Source: Casuarina equisetifolia (lineage: Eukaryota; Streptophyta; Magnoliopsida; Fagales; Casuarinaceae). Taken from it: DNA of 64,000 nucleotides. Position 1 is the stretch's first letter, and every line of letters begins with the position of its first letter. Shown piece by piece: positions 12,791 to 25,533 of the stretch. The notes under the pieces are model-generated. The model made no database searches. It was not told where the DNA came from and saw only the letters and a program-made list of their open reading frames with translations. Made by a program: the position numbers and the translations under genes. The stretch is taken from NCBI GenBank assembly GCA_028551475.1, contig CM052358.1:13003938-13067937 (forward strand), written 5' to 3'.

Positions 12791-13339
12791 AGCTTTAGTG
12801 CAGAGCCAACTAGCGCCTCGTGGAAAGCGAAGCCATTAAAGGCCTTCCTCGGCGCCAACAACAGTGAGGTTTTCCGTGTTTGTATCTCTCGCTGCTTTGA
12901 AAGTTGAAACGCTCAGGCTACCCCATTTAATAATTTCGTAAAGTCCCGTTTGTCGCGCTCCCATACAATTTATAATCTCAATACTCCAGCAGCAGTAAAC
13001 TTCTAGAACAGCGACTCCAGGCGAGGGGAAAGGAAAGAGCGTACGGTACTTCTCTTCTCGATAACTTTTGACTTTGACCTATTCAATTTAGAATGCAGTT
13101 AAGTTCATCTACTTCTCTTCATTAAACTTAAAACTTTATTTCAATTGTTGTCAACTTAGCATGATTCAGAGTTAGCGTTTCGACGTGCAAAACATGAGTC
13201 TTCTATCAACTTGGCTTACTATCTCATTCATAATTAGCTGTCTTCACAAAGGATCAGTTAGGTTTAAAAAATTATAAGCATTTTATCTTTTTTAAGAGTT
13301 ATGATTATACTTAATTTTTATATTTATGGTTATTATATT

Positions 13340-13367
13340 TAAATTTTATTAATATTAATAAAATTTA
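13340..13367. repeat. 28-bp perfect AT palindrome
   Basis: The sequence from 13340 to 13367 equals its own reverse complement, centred on aatatt. A related inverted sequence (ttattaatattaataa) recurs at about 13408-13423, so the two form a direct pair of palindromes about 65 bp apart. Confidence 0.85.
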
Positions 13368-14032
13368 TCAAAATATTATTTATATTTTTATTTAAAAAAT
13401 ATTATTAATATTAATAAAATTTATTAAAATACTACTCCTATTTTTCTTTAAGGGCGGATTTGAATTTTCAGGTTTCTTTTAACACAAGTTATCAAGCTGT
13501 TCTTTTTGCTGAAGGGCATTAAATTTTCTGGTTTTTCGTCATCGTCACTCCGCCGCAGGTGCTAGGTTATCGAGAAGGTGTCGGCATGAAAGTTGTGAAG
13601 TTTAGTACGCAATCGACTGCCGAAATTAACGGACGCACTGCAAAAACTACAATATAATGATAATCCATGGAGCCATGACCAATCAAAACAAGAAGGAAAT
13701 TAATAAAATTATGTGTTGTGCAGAGTGGAAGCCCACATGACAACTTTAACGCAAACCCACCAGCTATAAAATACTAGGAAAGTGTCTCCATCCCCTGGAC
13801 TGACATCATTACAAAATAAAGACGCGAATCTTTTTATTTCAGTACGAATAACATGATACAATTAATATCAGGTCGCATCTCAAAGACTCAATTATTATAA
13901 TAATAATATTAAAAAGAGTAAGAAATTACTTTATGTTAAAAAATAGAAAGAAACCATCATCCGTAATCGAGGTACCTTTTTTTAACTTAAATTTAACTGG
14001 TAGGTTCTAGTCTTATTTATAGGAAAAGAACT

Positions 14033-14292
14033 TAGTTACAAAATTTTAAAATTAGTTGTAATCAATAGGATTAACAAAAATTAAACTCAATAATGAAACT
14101 TCAAGATTTACTATAACCAAACAAATCAATAAAAAAACTTTAAATTTGATGGCATCAAAGAAATTGAACTCAACTACAAAGCTTCAAAATTTACTATAAC
14201 ATATTAACAAAAGTTAAATTTATATACAAAACTTTAAGATTTGTTGTAACTGATCAAATTAACATAAATTAGAAAACTTAACTACAAAACTT
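14033..14292. repeat. Degenerate ~60-bp tandem array
   Basis: Four to five diverged units share 'tacaaaactt', 'caagatttactataac' and 'attaacaaaaattaaac' blocks. It is an AT-rich minisatellite-like array with no coding content. Confidence 0.55.
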
Positions 14293-17200
14293 AGATTCAC
14301 CCCTAGATGATAGTTTCTCTCGTAGTAATAAAGATGAATTTTCTTTAATGGTGGTCTAGCCCTCCACAATTTCATCTCAAGGAATGCCTCATAGCTGTCC
14401 TCTTTTGAGCATAAATCAATCTTTAAAAGAAGACTTTGTCCTAACTCCCTATTGTTATACCTAACATGATAAAGAAATATCCATATTCCCTTTTTTCTTT
14501 TTTTCTTTTTTGGTATTTTTTTCAAATTGGATCCAAATGAGATTTCCGAAGTTATTTTTAAATCTAAGGAGACAACAATGATATGTTAGTCCTTACTTGT
14601 GACATGACACTTTAACTTAACTAATAAAATTTGGTGGTTATCAAATCTTTCGTTGAATATTAATAGAAATGCCTATTTAGTCGGAGCTAAAACTAAAGCC
14701 TTTAAATCGAAACAATAAAACCTATAACAATTTTCCTTGTCATTTGTCACCACTCTTAAGTAATTTTTCATGTTACAAGCAATCCCTCCATACCAACATA
14801 TTATTTTTTGTAATTCATGCATAGTTTGTTTGTAACAAAAAGGATCGCAAAATGATCCACTTTTACAAAAGTATATTATTTTATAATTTTTCACAAATTA
14901 AGTGCATTTGATATTATCATATTTAGGTGAATAAAATATATTATTTCATGCATAATACATAAAGCTCATTCTTTCAGAAAAAATTCAAGAGTTCCCAACA
15001 AGTTCTCGTTGAGTTATAAAATCAAATTTCCAGATCAAATAGTGGAAACCCAATATTTCAAGACCGATAGAATGAAATAACGGCACTTTAAAAAAAAAAA
15101 CCTCAAATTCTGTAAATTAAATATTTCAGGAACGTGAATTTTCATAAGAATCTAAGAGTATCTGAACCATTCATACAAAGGCTATGTCCCTTGACCATAT
15201 TTTCAAATTGTTCATACTTATTCAAGGCAATCCCTGAATATCGAATAAGATTCCAAAATTTGCGTAAGCCCATAGCTCATACATCACGACCGAGTGTATG
15301 CCATTGATTTTGTCAAGAGAAGACTTTGTCATTTCCCAAATGACAACAACATGAAGGACGACGAAAAAAGAGCAACGACGCAACAATTCAAAAGAAATGA
15401 ATTAAAAAAGAAAGGGAAATAGAAGAAGTTTTTATATACTATATTATCTCTGCCGTATCTGCCGTCCATGATGATCATCGGTCTAGACGTAGACCCTTCA
15501 CCAGCGCATGACTGAAAGATAACGTGGCATGTAGTCAGGCGAGCAACGGTACACGCTTTCCTTATACATCGCTGATTTAGACTGTTTTCTTATTTTTAAG
15601 GATGAACTGGAGTAGGTATTGATACTGTAGATGGAATCATTTCAGGCATGGGCGAGTCCATCATTGGCAATAAGCGTCATGCATGTTACTTTTCTAGAAG
15701 GAACCACGGCTCAGTGGTTGGAGAACTTGATTAGCTTCCCTCCATATTTTTCCTTTCTTCTTTCCGTTGGATTGTTGGCTTGGTAGTGATAGAAAACTAG
15801 TTGAAGTACTGGCATGGCGAGTCCATAAAGGACCACAAGAAAAGTCTTATATCAAATTTCAGGACAAGCCCAGAAGAAAAAAGAAAAAGAGATCATTGAA
15901 AACGATATCTGTTGTATGGACATGTGAATGCAACTCTGAAAAGTTTATGGCACCCATGTTAGGGAGACGTGAATCCCACTCTGAATAGTTTGTGGTGTTC
16001 GAGGAGATTCTGAAGGCGCAATTTTTTACCAGATTAGCTTTCGTTTGCACTAGAAACTACGTGAAAACTTCAGGGATTTTGCTCGTTGAGGGGAAAAAAA
16101 GAGGGACTGAAAAGAAGTCAGTACATAAAAGCTTACATGATGGTTTTAACTACACTGCTCTTTTTCAATGCTCAAAATTACCATCAGCTGCTACATCTTG
16201 TCGGTGATAATTACTTCTTAAGAAATGTTGTTTAATCGAAATGGACCATGATTCTAAACGAAGTACCGCGTAACCACTTTGAAGGTAAAAGTAATTATGA
16301 CTTCTCTGTCAAGCATGATTTCCGGACTCTAGTAAAGTGGCCACAGATTTGAGCTAAACCCTTATACATTAAAGATCTCTGCTTTGAATTGTCCCCTTTT
16401 TCTTCTCCCTTCGATTTTCTTTCCTTTAACGTGCTTCTGGTTCAATTGGCAAGATTGTACACTCACTTTTCTAAACGATGTGTTTTGGATTTTTGTTAAA
16501 GAAGCGGGCCGCGTCATCTCGGGTCGTGATTTCCTTCCGTGAGTCATGCCTTCATCGGGTTGTGGATATTTATGGGTGGCATCTTCATTTCTCTTCAAAT
16601 CTGATTTTGTTTTTTATACAGATTCAGTGTTCGTCCTTTTGATTTTCTTGCTTCATGGATTGCTCTTTCTCTTTGCTTTTATTCGGATCTCGACAGCTTA
16701 TGGATCGCAATTTCGTTTCTAAGTCCCTAGTCGCGGAACAGGTTTGTCTCCTGCTTGAGGTTGCGGGTCACATGTCAGCTCTTAGGCTTCGCGGGTCGTC
16801 GACAGTTGTTTGGGTCGCATCTTGCTCCACGGGTTGCGGACTGGACCACTTATTGTTTGCAGGTTGATTTTTCTCCGGACTGGATCAATTATATTGGGCA
16901 GCGCCTTGGTTCTTTTCCATGAGTTGGACTTGCCTTCACGCCCATTTCTCTTATTTGCAAATTCTAGACCTGAAATATTAATAATTCTTCCAGAATAATT
17001 GGTAACCAAAAATATTAAATAAAATATTTAAAATATTTGTTTGGAAAAATATGTTTTTACACTGTTTGTGACCTATTGATATAGTGAGTTGTTTTTATCA
17101 ATTAAAAATATTTGTTTCATTTTACATTAAAACATATTACTCAAAAAAGACAATTGTGTATCACCCTCTGTAAATATACTTGATTTTTTTATAATAATAT

Positions 17201-18721
17201 TCCAAGCTTGCGGATGCTCCCAAACTTATGTTTTTACCATTTTAAGAGGTGATATTGCCTTTAATCTACTCCAATGAGTACTACATCTTTTTGCTGCCAG
17301 CTTTGACATTGTATCAAAGTTTCCTCTTATTAAACATCAAAATAGTTATGAGTAAACTTAAAATTCACAAAATAAAAGTGGCACCATGGGATGATTTAGG
17401 TCTAACTATTACAACGGGGGACATGTAGACAATATGGACATCTATGGGTGTCTAGTTCCAAATTACTAACTAATGCTTCTTTAATGAAACTTATAAATAA
17501 TAAATGCTTCAGTTTCCTTTAGCTAACTTTTGTATTAGTTATAGTAATGGAGTTGGAGTATAGCTAAATGTGGGTGGTGATGAGGGAAACTATTGTAATG
17601 TGTGGCTCTCATTTGTGTCATCTAAATCTAACATTGTGAATTCAAATAAGGTTTTGGAGGTAGGAGATGGACAAATGTAACTTTGACCTAAAGTTGAGGG
17701 TAAAAAACAACTAGATGTAAGGTTTGGCGAGGTGGACCAAAAAATATTGAGGGTACAATAGTTTTTTCAACAATTGGAGAAAAGGTTTAACCTTACAATA
17801 TTCTTTGTAGGAAAAGATCAAAAGGTAGAAAGTAACCTTTGCACCTTTGGTTGTTATGCTAGTAACTTTATTATGTGCATTTTTATGAGATCCTTTTGTT
17901 TTAAAAAGTTGTCAATTATATGATATCAATAGTGGTTAATTTTTTCTTAATAGATATTTTGTCTTTCATGAAGACATTTTTCAATTTGGACAAGCCTCAA
18001 CATTTAAGGATGATGATGGCATGCATCCACCATCTTCGTTGACAAACCTTTTTGCTAAAAATCATGTTCTATTAATCTCAGTTTCTATCATGCTTTCGAA
18101 ACCAAGTTCACCTGTTGATGTTACTCCTTCCATTAAGCTACCATTTAAGTCACCCATTATGACTCTTGCTATAGAATTGATTAAGCCACCAATTGTGGCA
18201 TCTATCATGGGGTTGCCCATTGCATTCCTACTCATAGAGTCCTTTACATTGCCACCATAGCAAATAGATATGTAAGGTTCCTAAGCAACTTAAGAGGGAG
18301 GTGAACTAGGTTCATTTGAAATTCTAAATTAACTCTTTTTAAGTTTCCTAAGTATATCTTGTTTTGATTTTTCTTTTCTAAAGGTCAACAAACAAGTTAA
18401 GCACATTTTAAAATAAACACGATCAAATTTATCAACAATCTATGACAATAATTGCAATATGAGTAAAGTTTCAGTTTGTGTAGAGGAAGATAATCCAATG
18501 TAGAGACCAATTCAATAGTTAAATAAATAATCAAGGAATCATAATAGCATACACCAATTTTTTTTTTTTAAAATGATTGAACAAATAGTGCAATCCACCT
18601 TTTTTGATAGCCTATCAAAAGGTATCCTTTACTTATTTAGAAATTACAACATATAATTTCTAGTGAGCATAGAATAGCATATACAAACAATACAATATCC
18701 TCACAAAGAATTAGAAATAAG

Positions 18722-20278
18722 TGTTGAAAATCATGTGCTTGTATGTTTTGATTGAGAAAAATTTTATTTGATTATATGTGAAATAGAATATTATAATTAT
18801 TTGAACATATATTAAATAGAATACTATACTTGCATATACGATAGAATATGTGAGATTGTGTGTGCACATATTGAAACTCAAAGGAAGTAAAAGGTGTGCA
18901 AATTATAATATCAATTAATGATATTTTAAAGTAGCTAGGTTCCTACATTTTATTATCAAACATCAAATATGAAGCCAATTTGATTTAATCTTTGAATATT
19001 TTGTTTCATAGATTAATTTACATTCTTGGTTTTGTTAAAGGAACTTTGATATTTGGAATTGGTGTATTTATAGGTTTAATGGACCAACCATATATTTATA
19101 TATGGATACATGAAGCTTATCTATGTGATTAGCCTGTGAGAAGAGGTCAGCCCGTATGAATTGTTCAGCTCGTGAGAAGAGGTCAGCCCGTATGAATTGT
19201 TCAACCTGTGAGAAGAGGTCAGCCTGTGAAGCTTGAAACGACAGCATTTTGATCGAGTCACTTATCCAAAACGGTAGCGTGTGAAGCAAATAAGAGCACA
19301 AGCTTTTATGACCAGAAGCCTAAAGCCCTAGCTGCATTCTTCGACCTAAAGCTACACTTCACCTCTCGATCTCTCTCCTACGTCAATGGCTCCAATGGGA
19401 AGAATGGTGAGGTGATTGAATGTCAGAACGGTTATATTGCTGAAAAATCATCATATGCATCAGTACAATGTCGTATCCATCAAATCTCAACGGAAGGATT
19501 TCAAAAAGGTTTAAATCGAAACCCTAATCTGATCAAGGTTTGCGTACTTGCTATAAAAGGGAGATTTGGATGAAATATTTGTGCTCGTTGAAGGATATTC
19601 TTGCTAATTTGCTTAAAAGAGATAAAAGCCCTCATCAATTTTCTCTTATTGCTGTGTTTGGTAAAGTTTGAAGAAAAAGGAAATTTTCGGTGTTATTCTC
19701 TAAACTTGTTATCTTGTGAATATCATTTGATAGATTGATTGTTGTATGTGCTAGATTGATTATAACATTATTTACACATAAAGATTATTGTAAATCCGAA
19801 ACCCTAGATTTGTGAAATTGGGGCTTTTGAGATTAGAGCTTGAATTGACTCTGTATACATTCAATTAGCTCTTTGATAAGCTTAAATCCTCACTTATATC
19901 ATATATTTTACGAATGAGCTTGATGTATTAAGGTTTTTGTAAACCTAACCTTGTAATCGTGAGCTATATAACTCCTTTTAAGGAGTTATGAGGTGAAGGA
20001 GAGATGCTCTCCTTAATTGAAGTAAAGAAGATTTCAATTCGGTTTAAGTTGAAGGAGAAGATGGTGGAAGTAAGTGAAAAGTGCCGAACCACCGTGAAAT
20101 TCTTGGTTGTGAATTTTTCTGATCTAATTCTTTTATTTGATACTTCTTACTATTGTGATATCTTATCTAGTTGTGATTACCTTAAAGAAAAAAATTTAAG
20201 AAATATATATAAAAAAAATTACATAGAATTCTAGATATCCAATTCAACCCCCCTTCTTGGATAGCCATAAACCCAACA
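18722..20278 (+). repeat. Left LTR of Copia 1
   Basis: The LTR is 1557 bp with TG..CA ends. It contains 36-bp tandem units at 19133-19229. It is 36 bp shorter than the right LTR, which is one unit of that array. Confidence 0.92.
19133..19229. repeat. 36-bp tandem repeat inside the LTR
   Basis: About 2.6 units contain gagaagaggtcagcc followed by cgtatgaattgttca. The matching array in the right LTR (about 25949-26080) has one more unit and is more diverged. Confidence 0.8.
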
Positions 20279-20347
20279 ATTGGCACCTAGAGCCAAGTTC
20301 TCTGATTTAAAGGCTTAACATCCTAGAGTAGATCCATTTATATAGCT

Positions 20348-22053
20348 ATGGAGAAAGGAGTAGCTGTTACGGGGTATAACAAACCATCTCTATTTGATGG
20401 GATAAATTATAGACATTGGAAGCAACTCATGAAAGTCTTCATTGTCGGTCAAGACCCTGAAGCTTGGCAGATAATTAGAAAGGGTATCACTTTACCCAAA
20501 ACTAATGAATGGAGTAAAAATGAAGCTAAAATCATTGGAATAAATGCTAAAGCTATGAACATGATTTATAGTGGGTTGAAAGCTCATGAATTTAATAAGG
20601 TGTCATCTTGCCTCACGGGTAAGGAAATATGGGATAAATTAGAAGTCATATTTGAGGGTACAAAGAAAGTTAAGTCATCCAAGGTAACCATGCTCACTCA
20701 TGATTATGAATTATTTACTATGCTTGAATCCGAAACTATTAGTGACATGTTTGGTAGATTTATAAAAATAATATCTGAACTTAGGTTATTAGGAAAGACT
20801 TATACAAATGAATAAATGGTCATAAAAGTGCTAGTATCTCTACCCGAGAGATAGGATCCTAAGAAAATGGCCATAGAAGAAGCACATGATCTAGATAGTC
20901 TAACTTTAGATGATTTACTAAGATCACTAAAGACTCATGAAATGCAATTAATTAAGAGAGTTAAGGAAAAAGAGAATAAAAGGTCACTTGCTTTAAAAGT
21001 AGAAATAGAGAAGACTGAAGAGGTTGAGTCAAAAAATGATGAGATTGCTCTAATAGCTAGAAGATTTAGAAAATATCTCAAAAAGGGTCTAGGAAGAAAT
21101 AAAGGACAACCTAGAAGAAATGAAGCATATGAATAGGGATAACTTGTGCTATGAGTGTAGAAAGCCTGGACATATCAAAGCCGATTGCCCTTTACTTAAG
21201 AAGAAGAATAACAAAGGAAAAAAGAAGGCAATGATTGTTGCCTGGGATGATGAGAGCTCCTCATCAGATGAAGAAGAACAAGAAGAAGTAGCTCATCTTT
21301 GCTTAACCACAAATGCAACAATAAAAGAACTCAAGGTAAGTGATTTTGAACTCGAAACAAATCTAAGTGGTGACATTGAAACTACTTTTTTTTTTTTATC
21401 TGGTTAAGTATGCAACAAAAATAAAAGAAAAATATAAGAAGATGAAGGCTAAATATAAATCTGTAAAAGCTAAAATTGAAAAGGATAAATCTCTCATGGC
21501 ATTATCTATGACTTGTATGCATGAAAATACTTCTGAGAATAATTTTTTTAAAATTGATACATGCTCCCTGATTAATACTTGCTCTCATTTAGAAAATAAG
21601 CATGCTGATGTATTAAAAAATTTGTTATGTGACAGAGACACAGAAAGACTAAACATGAAAATTCTGAAATTAGAAAAAAAGAAATCTGAGGTTCAAATGA
21701 AGCTGGATGAAACGAATATATTATTGCATAAGTTTACAAAAGACAATAACTTGTTAAATAATATATTAAAATCACAAAGAGGTGTATATAATAAAGCTAG
21801 TATAGGATACAACTCCCTAAAAAATACGAAAACACCTTCAAACTTCTCTGATAATAAGGATTATGGACTCTTGCTGCATCATAAATGTTCTTATTGTGAA
21901 TATGTTGGTCATTCATCCGATACATGTCCAGTTAAACTTAGAAGAACATATTTGATCAAAAAGGTTTGGATGCCTAAGACTAACACTCACAGACCCAAAG
22001 AAAAAAAAGGTACCAAAATCTTCAACACAAATTTTTATTTTTGCAAGATATGA
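20348..22053 (+). pseudogene. Copia 1 gag region
   Basis: The gag capsid-like part opens with MEKGVAVTGYNKPSLFDG and the typical WKQLMKVFI stretch (20348-20815), then a stop interrupts the frame. A CCHC zinc knuckle (CYECRKPGHIKADC) lies at about 21147-21188, and a second CCHC-like motif (CSYCEYVGHSSDTC) at about 21888-21929. Between them is a lysine-rich, probably coiled-coil segment. The region is split over three frames by stops and a T-run at about 21390, so it cannot make a full polyprotein. Confidence 0.8.
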
Positions 22054-25000
22054 GCAAGAACATAGACAAGAAAAAGCACAAGGAGCTGTGGATTCTAGAC
22101 AGTGGCTCCTGTCATATGACTAGGATGATGGAGCTCTTATCAACACTTGAGTTAAAGTCCAGTGGTACGGTATCTTTTGGAGATAACTCCAAAGGAAGGA
22201 TTAAAGGTGTAAGCACCATAGGTAATCTTAGATCCCTTCTAATATTTAATGTGTTGTATGTTGATAAATTGAAATTCAATCTCCTAAGTATAAGTCAATT
22301 GTGTGATAATAACTTCAAAATCAGATTTGGGAAAGAACTTTGTCTTGTTGAAAATTTAGAAAATAATGTGAGAATTATTAGAAAAAGGAAAGATAAAATC
22401 TATGTGCTTGATCTTAGTAAGTTGACAAATAAACAAACATGCTTGATTGTTAGTAAAAGTGTTGATGCTTGGTTATGGCATAGAAAACTTGGTCATGCTA
22501 GTCTAGGATTATTAGTGAAATTATCCAAGAACGGCCTAGTTAAAGGACTACCCGATCTCACATTTGATAAAGATCAATTATGTGATGCTTGTGTGAAAGG
22601 GAAACATACTCAAAGTAGTTTTAAACCAAAATTAACAGTATCTACCTCAAGACCGTTAGAAATGATACATATGGATTTGTTTGGTCCTTTAAGGACAACC
22701 ACTATGAATGGAAAGTATTATGCCTTAGTCATAGTAGATAATTACACTAGATATACTTGGGTATATCTACTTACTAGGAAAAATGAAGCATTTGAGAAAT
22801 TTGTTGATTTCTCTAAAATGGTCCAGAATGAAAATGATCTTAATATTGTTAAGATTTGGATAAATTATGGTGGTGAGTTTGAAAATTGCCTTTTTGAGAA
22901 ATTCTATTCCAAGAACAGCATATCTCATAATTTTTCAGCACCTAGGACACCTCAATAAAATGGTGTTGTAGAAAGGAAAAATAGGACACTCCAAGAAATG
23001 GCTAAAACCATGATATGTGAATATAATCTTCCTAAACACTTTTGGGGAAAAGCTGTAAGTACAGCCTGCTACATTTCAAATAGAGCATTCTTAAGACTAG
23101 TTTTGAAGATGACTCCGTTTGAGCTGCTATTTGGTAGAAAACCCAACATATCCTACTTCCACGTGTTTGGAAGTTAGTGCTTTGTTTTAAACCATGGAAA
23201 AGAGTCACTTGGAAAATTTGACTCTAAGAGTGATGAGGCCATATTTCTAGATTATTCTCAAACTAGCAAAGCTTATAGAGTTTTTAATAAGAGGACTCTA
23301 GTTGTTGAAGAGTCCATTTATGTAAAATTCAAGGATGACTCTGATATGAACTCCACATAACAAAATGCAAATGAAAAATATGCATCCGTTGAGGGGTAGT
23401 TAGACTCAAGAGAATTTACCTTCCCTAGAGTAAGAAATGAAGTAAATTAACAACATATTCTAGGAAATCCAGTAAATAGTGTAAGCACACGATCTAAATA
23501 TCACAACACATGTGAACATCAAGCTTTCTCGTCTCAAATAAAGCCAAAGAAAATAGATGAAGCTCTTAAAGATAAGAGCTAGTTCCTTGCTATGCAAGAA
23601 GAACTAAATCAGTTTGAAAGGAGTAAAGTCTGGAAATTAGTTCCAAGACCCCAAAACCATTTGATCATAGGAACTAAATGGGTGTTTAGAAATAAATTAG
23701 ATGAGTGTGGGACCATTACAAGAAACAAAGCTAGATTGGCAGCACAAGGATATAGTTAAGAAGAAGGAATTGACTATGATGAAACGTTTACTCTGTAGCT
23801 AGGTTAGAAGCTATTCGGATGCTGCTTGCTTTTGCTTGCTATATGAATTTTACATTATTTTAAATGGATGTGAAGAGTGCTTTCTTGAATGGTGTTGTTA
23901 AGGAAGAGGTTTATGTAGAATAACCACTTGGATTTGAAGATCCCACATGCACTGATCATGTATTCAAGCTTTACAAAGCTTTATATGGGTTAAAACAAGC
24001 CCCATGGGCATGGTATGACAAGCTGAGCAATTTTCTATTGAATACAAATTTTAGAAAAGGAAAGGTAGTTAATACATTGTTCACTAAGACACAAGGAAAA
24101 GAGATTTTGATTGTTCAAATCTATGTTGATGACATTGTGTTTGGTTCTACAAATTTTGCTATATGTGAACAATTTGCAGATTCTATGAAACATGAGTTTG
24201 AGATGAGTATGATGGGTGAATTAAATTATTTTCTTGGACTCCAAATTAAATAAACACCTAAAGGAATATTCATAAGTCAAATTAAATATACTAAGGAATT
24301 ACTTAAGAAATACAACATGCATGATTCTAAACCAATAAATACTCCCATGAGCACATTTACATCTTTATCATATGACAATGTTGGAGTTTGTGTTAATTCT
24401 AAAATGTATAAAGGCATGATTGGTTCCGTATTATATTTGACTACTTCTCGGCCAGACATCATGTTCAGTGTTTGTTTATGTGCACGGTTTCAATCTAATC
24501 CCAAGGAACAATATTTAAAAGCCGTTAAAAGGATTTTTGGGTATCTAAAGGATTCAATCACATTAGGCATTTGGTATTCAAAAGATACTATGTTTGATCT
24601 ACATGCATTTAATGATTTTGACTATGCTGGGTGTAAAATTGATAGAAAAAGCACTAGTGGTACATGTCAGTTTTTAGAACATATGCTGGTTTCTTGGCAC
24701 TCCAAGAAACAAAACAATGTTGTTCTTTCTTCCATTAAGGCAGAATACATAGCTGCGGCTAGTTGTTGTGCTCAGATTCTATGGATAAAACAACAATTAG
24801 AATATTATAGTCTCTATTTCACTAAGATTCCATTGAAATGTGATAATACCAGTACAATAAATCTCACTAAAAATCCAGTACAACACTCTAAAACCAAACA
24901 TATAGAGATAAAACATCACTTCATCCGTGACCATGTTAAGAAATCAGATATCTCTATTGAATTTGTTAGCACAGACCAGCAACTTGCTGATATTTTCATT

Positions 25001-25075
25001 AAACCATTGGATCATTATAAATTCTCCACTCTCCGAAGAGAACTTGGTATGTGTTTGCTCGATGATATTACTTAA
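22041..25075 (+). pseudogene. Copia 1 pol region (protease, integrase, RT, RNase H)
   Basis: The protease motif is in WILDSGSCHMT (about 22091). The pre-integrase zinc segment begins LWHRKLGHASLG (about 22474). The integrase core runs from IHMDLFGPL (about 22665). Reverse transcriptase includes KWVFRNKLDE (about 23679), ALYGLKQAPW and the catalytic YVDD at 24122-24133. RNase H includes DRKSTSGTCQF and SIKAEYIAA (24640-24760). In-frame stops replace conserved residues, for example the second Gln of the TPQQNG motif at 22956-22958. The Q-to-TAA pattern recurs before MDVKSAFLNG, in VEQPLGFE and after FLGLQIK. A one-base loss before VARLEA adds a frameshift. Confidence 0.88.
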
Positions 25076-25517
25076 ACTTTGTGAGAAAATTTTTTTTCTT
25101 TCTATATTTTCTATTTGGTTACTGTTCTGAGGGGGAGCCCCATCTACACATCTGCACTAGGTCAGATCTCTATTGCCATACTCTTCATTTTTATCCATCT
25201 CATACAATTATCTTAATTCTTATTCGTTCTGTTTATTTATCTTCATTGCTACAATCTTTTTACTGATAACAAAAAGGGGGAGAGAGTACATTATAGCACA
25301 TGTATGTTCTATTTCTGACTTTCAGTGCAGAACATGTGATAAACTCTCTTACATCCTATTGTGTATGCAAATATTATCTCTGTTGTGATTCATACCTACT
25401 GTGATTCTTGGATGAATATCCATGAAGACAATGATAGGCTTATGCTTATTGCATTTACATTATACCATTCGAGTAGTAATATGTGCTAGCTGGTTCAATA
25501 TGAAAATTTTGTTATCA

Positions 25518-25533
25518 TAAAAAAGGGGGAGAT
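25518..25533 (+). other. Polypurine tract of Copia 1
   Basis: The purine run aaaaaagggggagatt immediately precedes the TGTTG of the right LTR, as expected for the plus-strand primer. Two similar G-runs lie upstream in the same noncoding tail. Confidence 0.8.

Larger units (their letters stand above)
12791..18716. other. Gene-poor, AT-rich stretch
   Basis: No gene could be supported. Short frames at 15767-15988, 15992-16207 and 16655-16867 (plus) and 16362-16598 (minus) have no recognisable domains. Structured elements are the palindromes near 13.34-13.43 kb and the degenerate tandem array near 14.03-14.29 kb. From about 17.0 kb the sequence resembles old, unclassifiable transposon debris flanking the Copia element. 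Confidence 0.5.

Noticed and set aside
15705..15735. A-box-like string (ggctcagtggttgg) suggesting a tRNA-derived SINE
   Set aside because: No B box follows within the expected 30-60 bp.
19133..19229. Short regularly spaced repeats resembling a CRISPR array
   Set aside because: They are continuous 36-bp tandem units inside a retrotransposon LTR in a plant nuclear genome, with no unique spacers.
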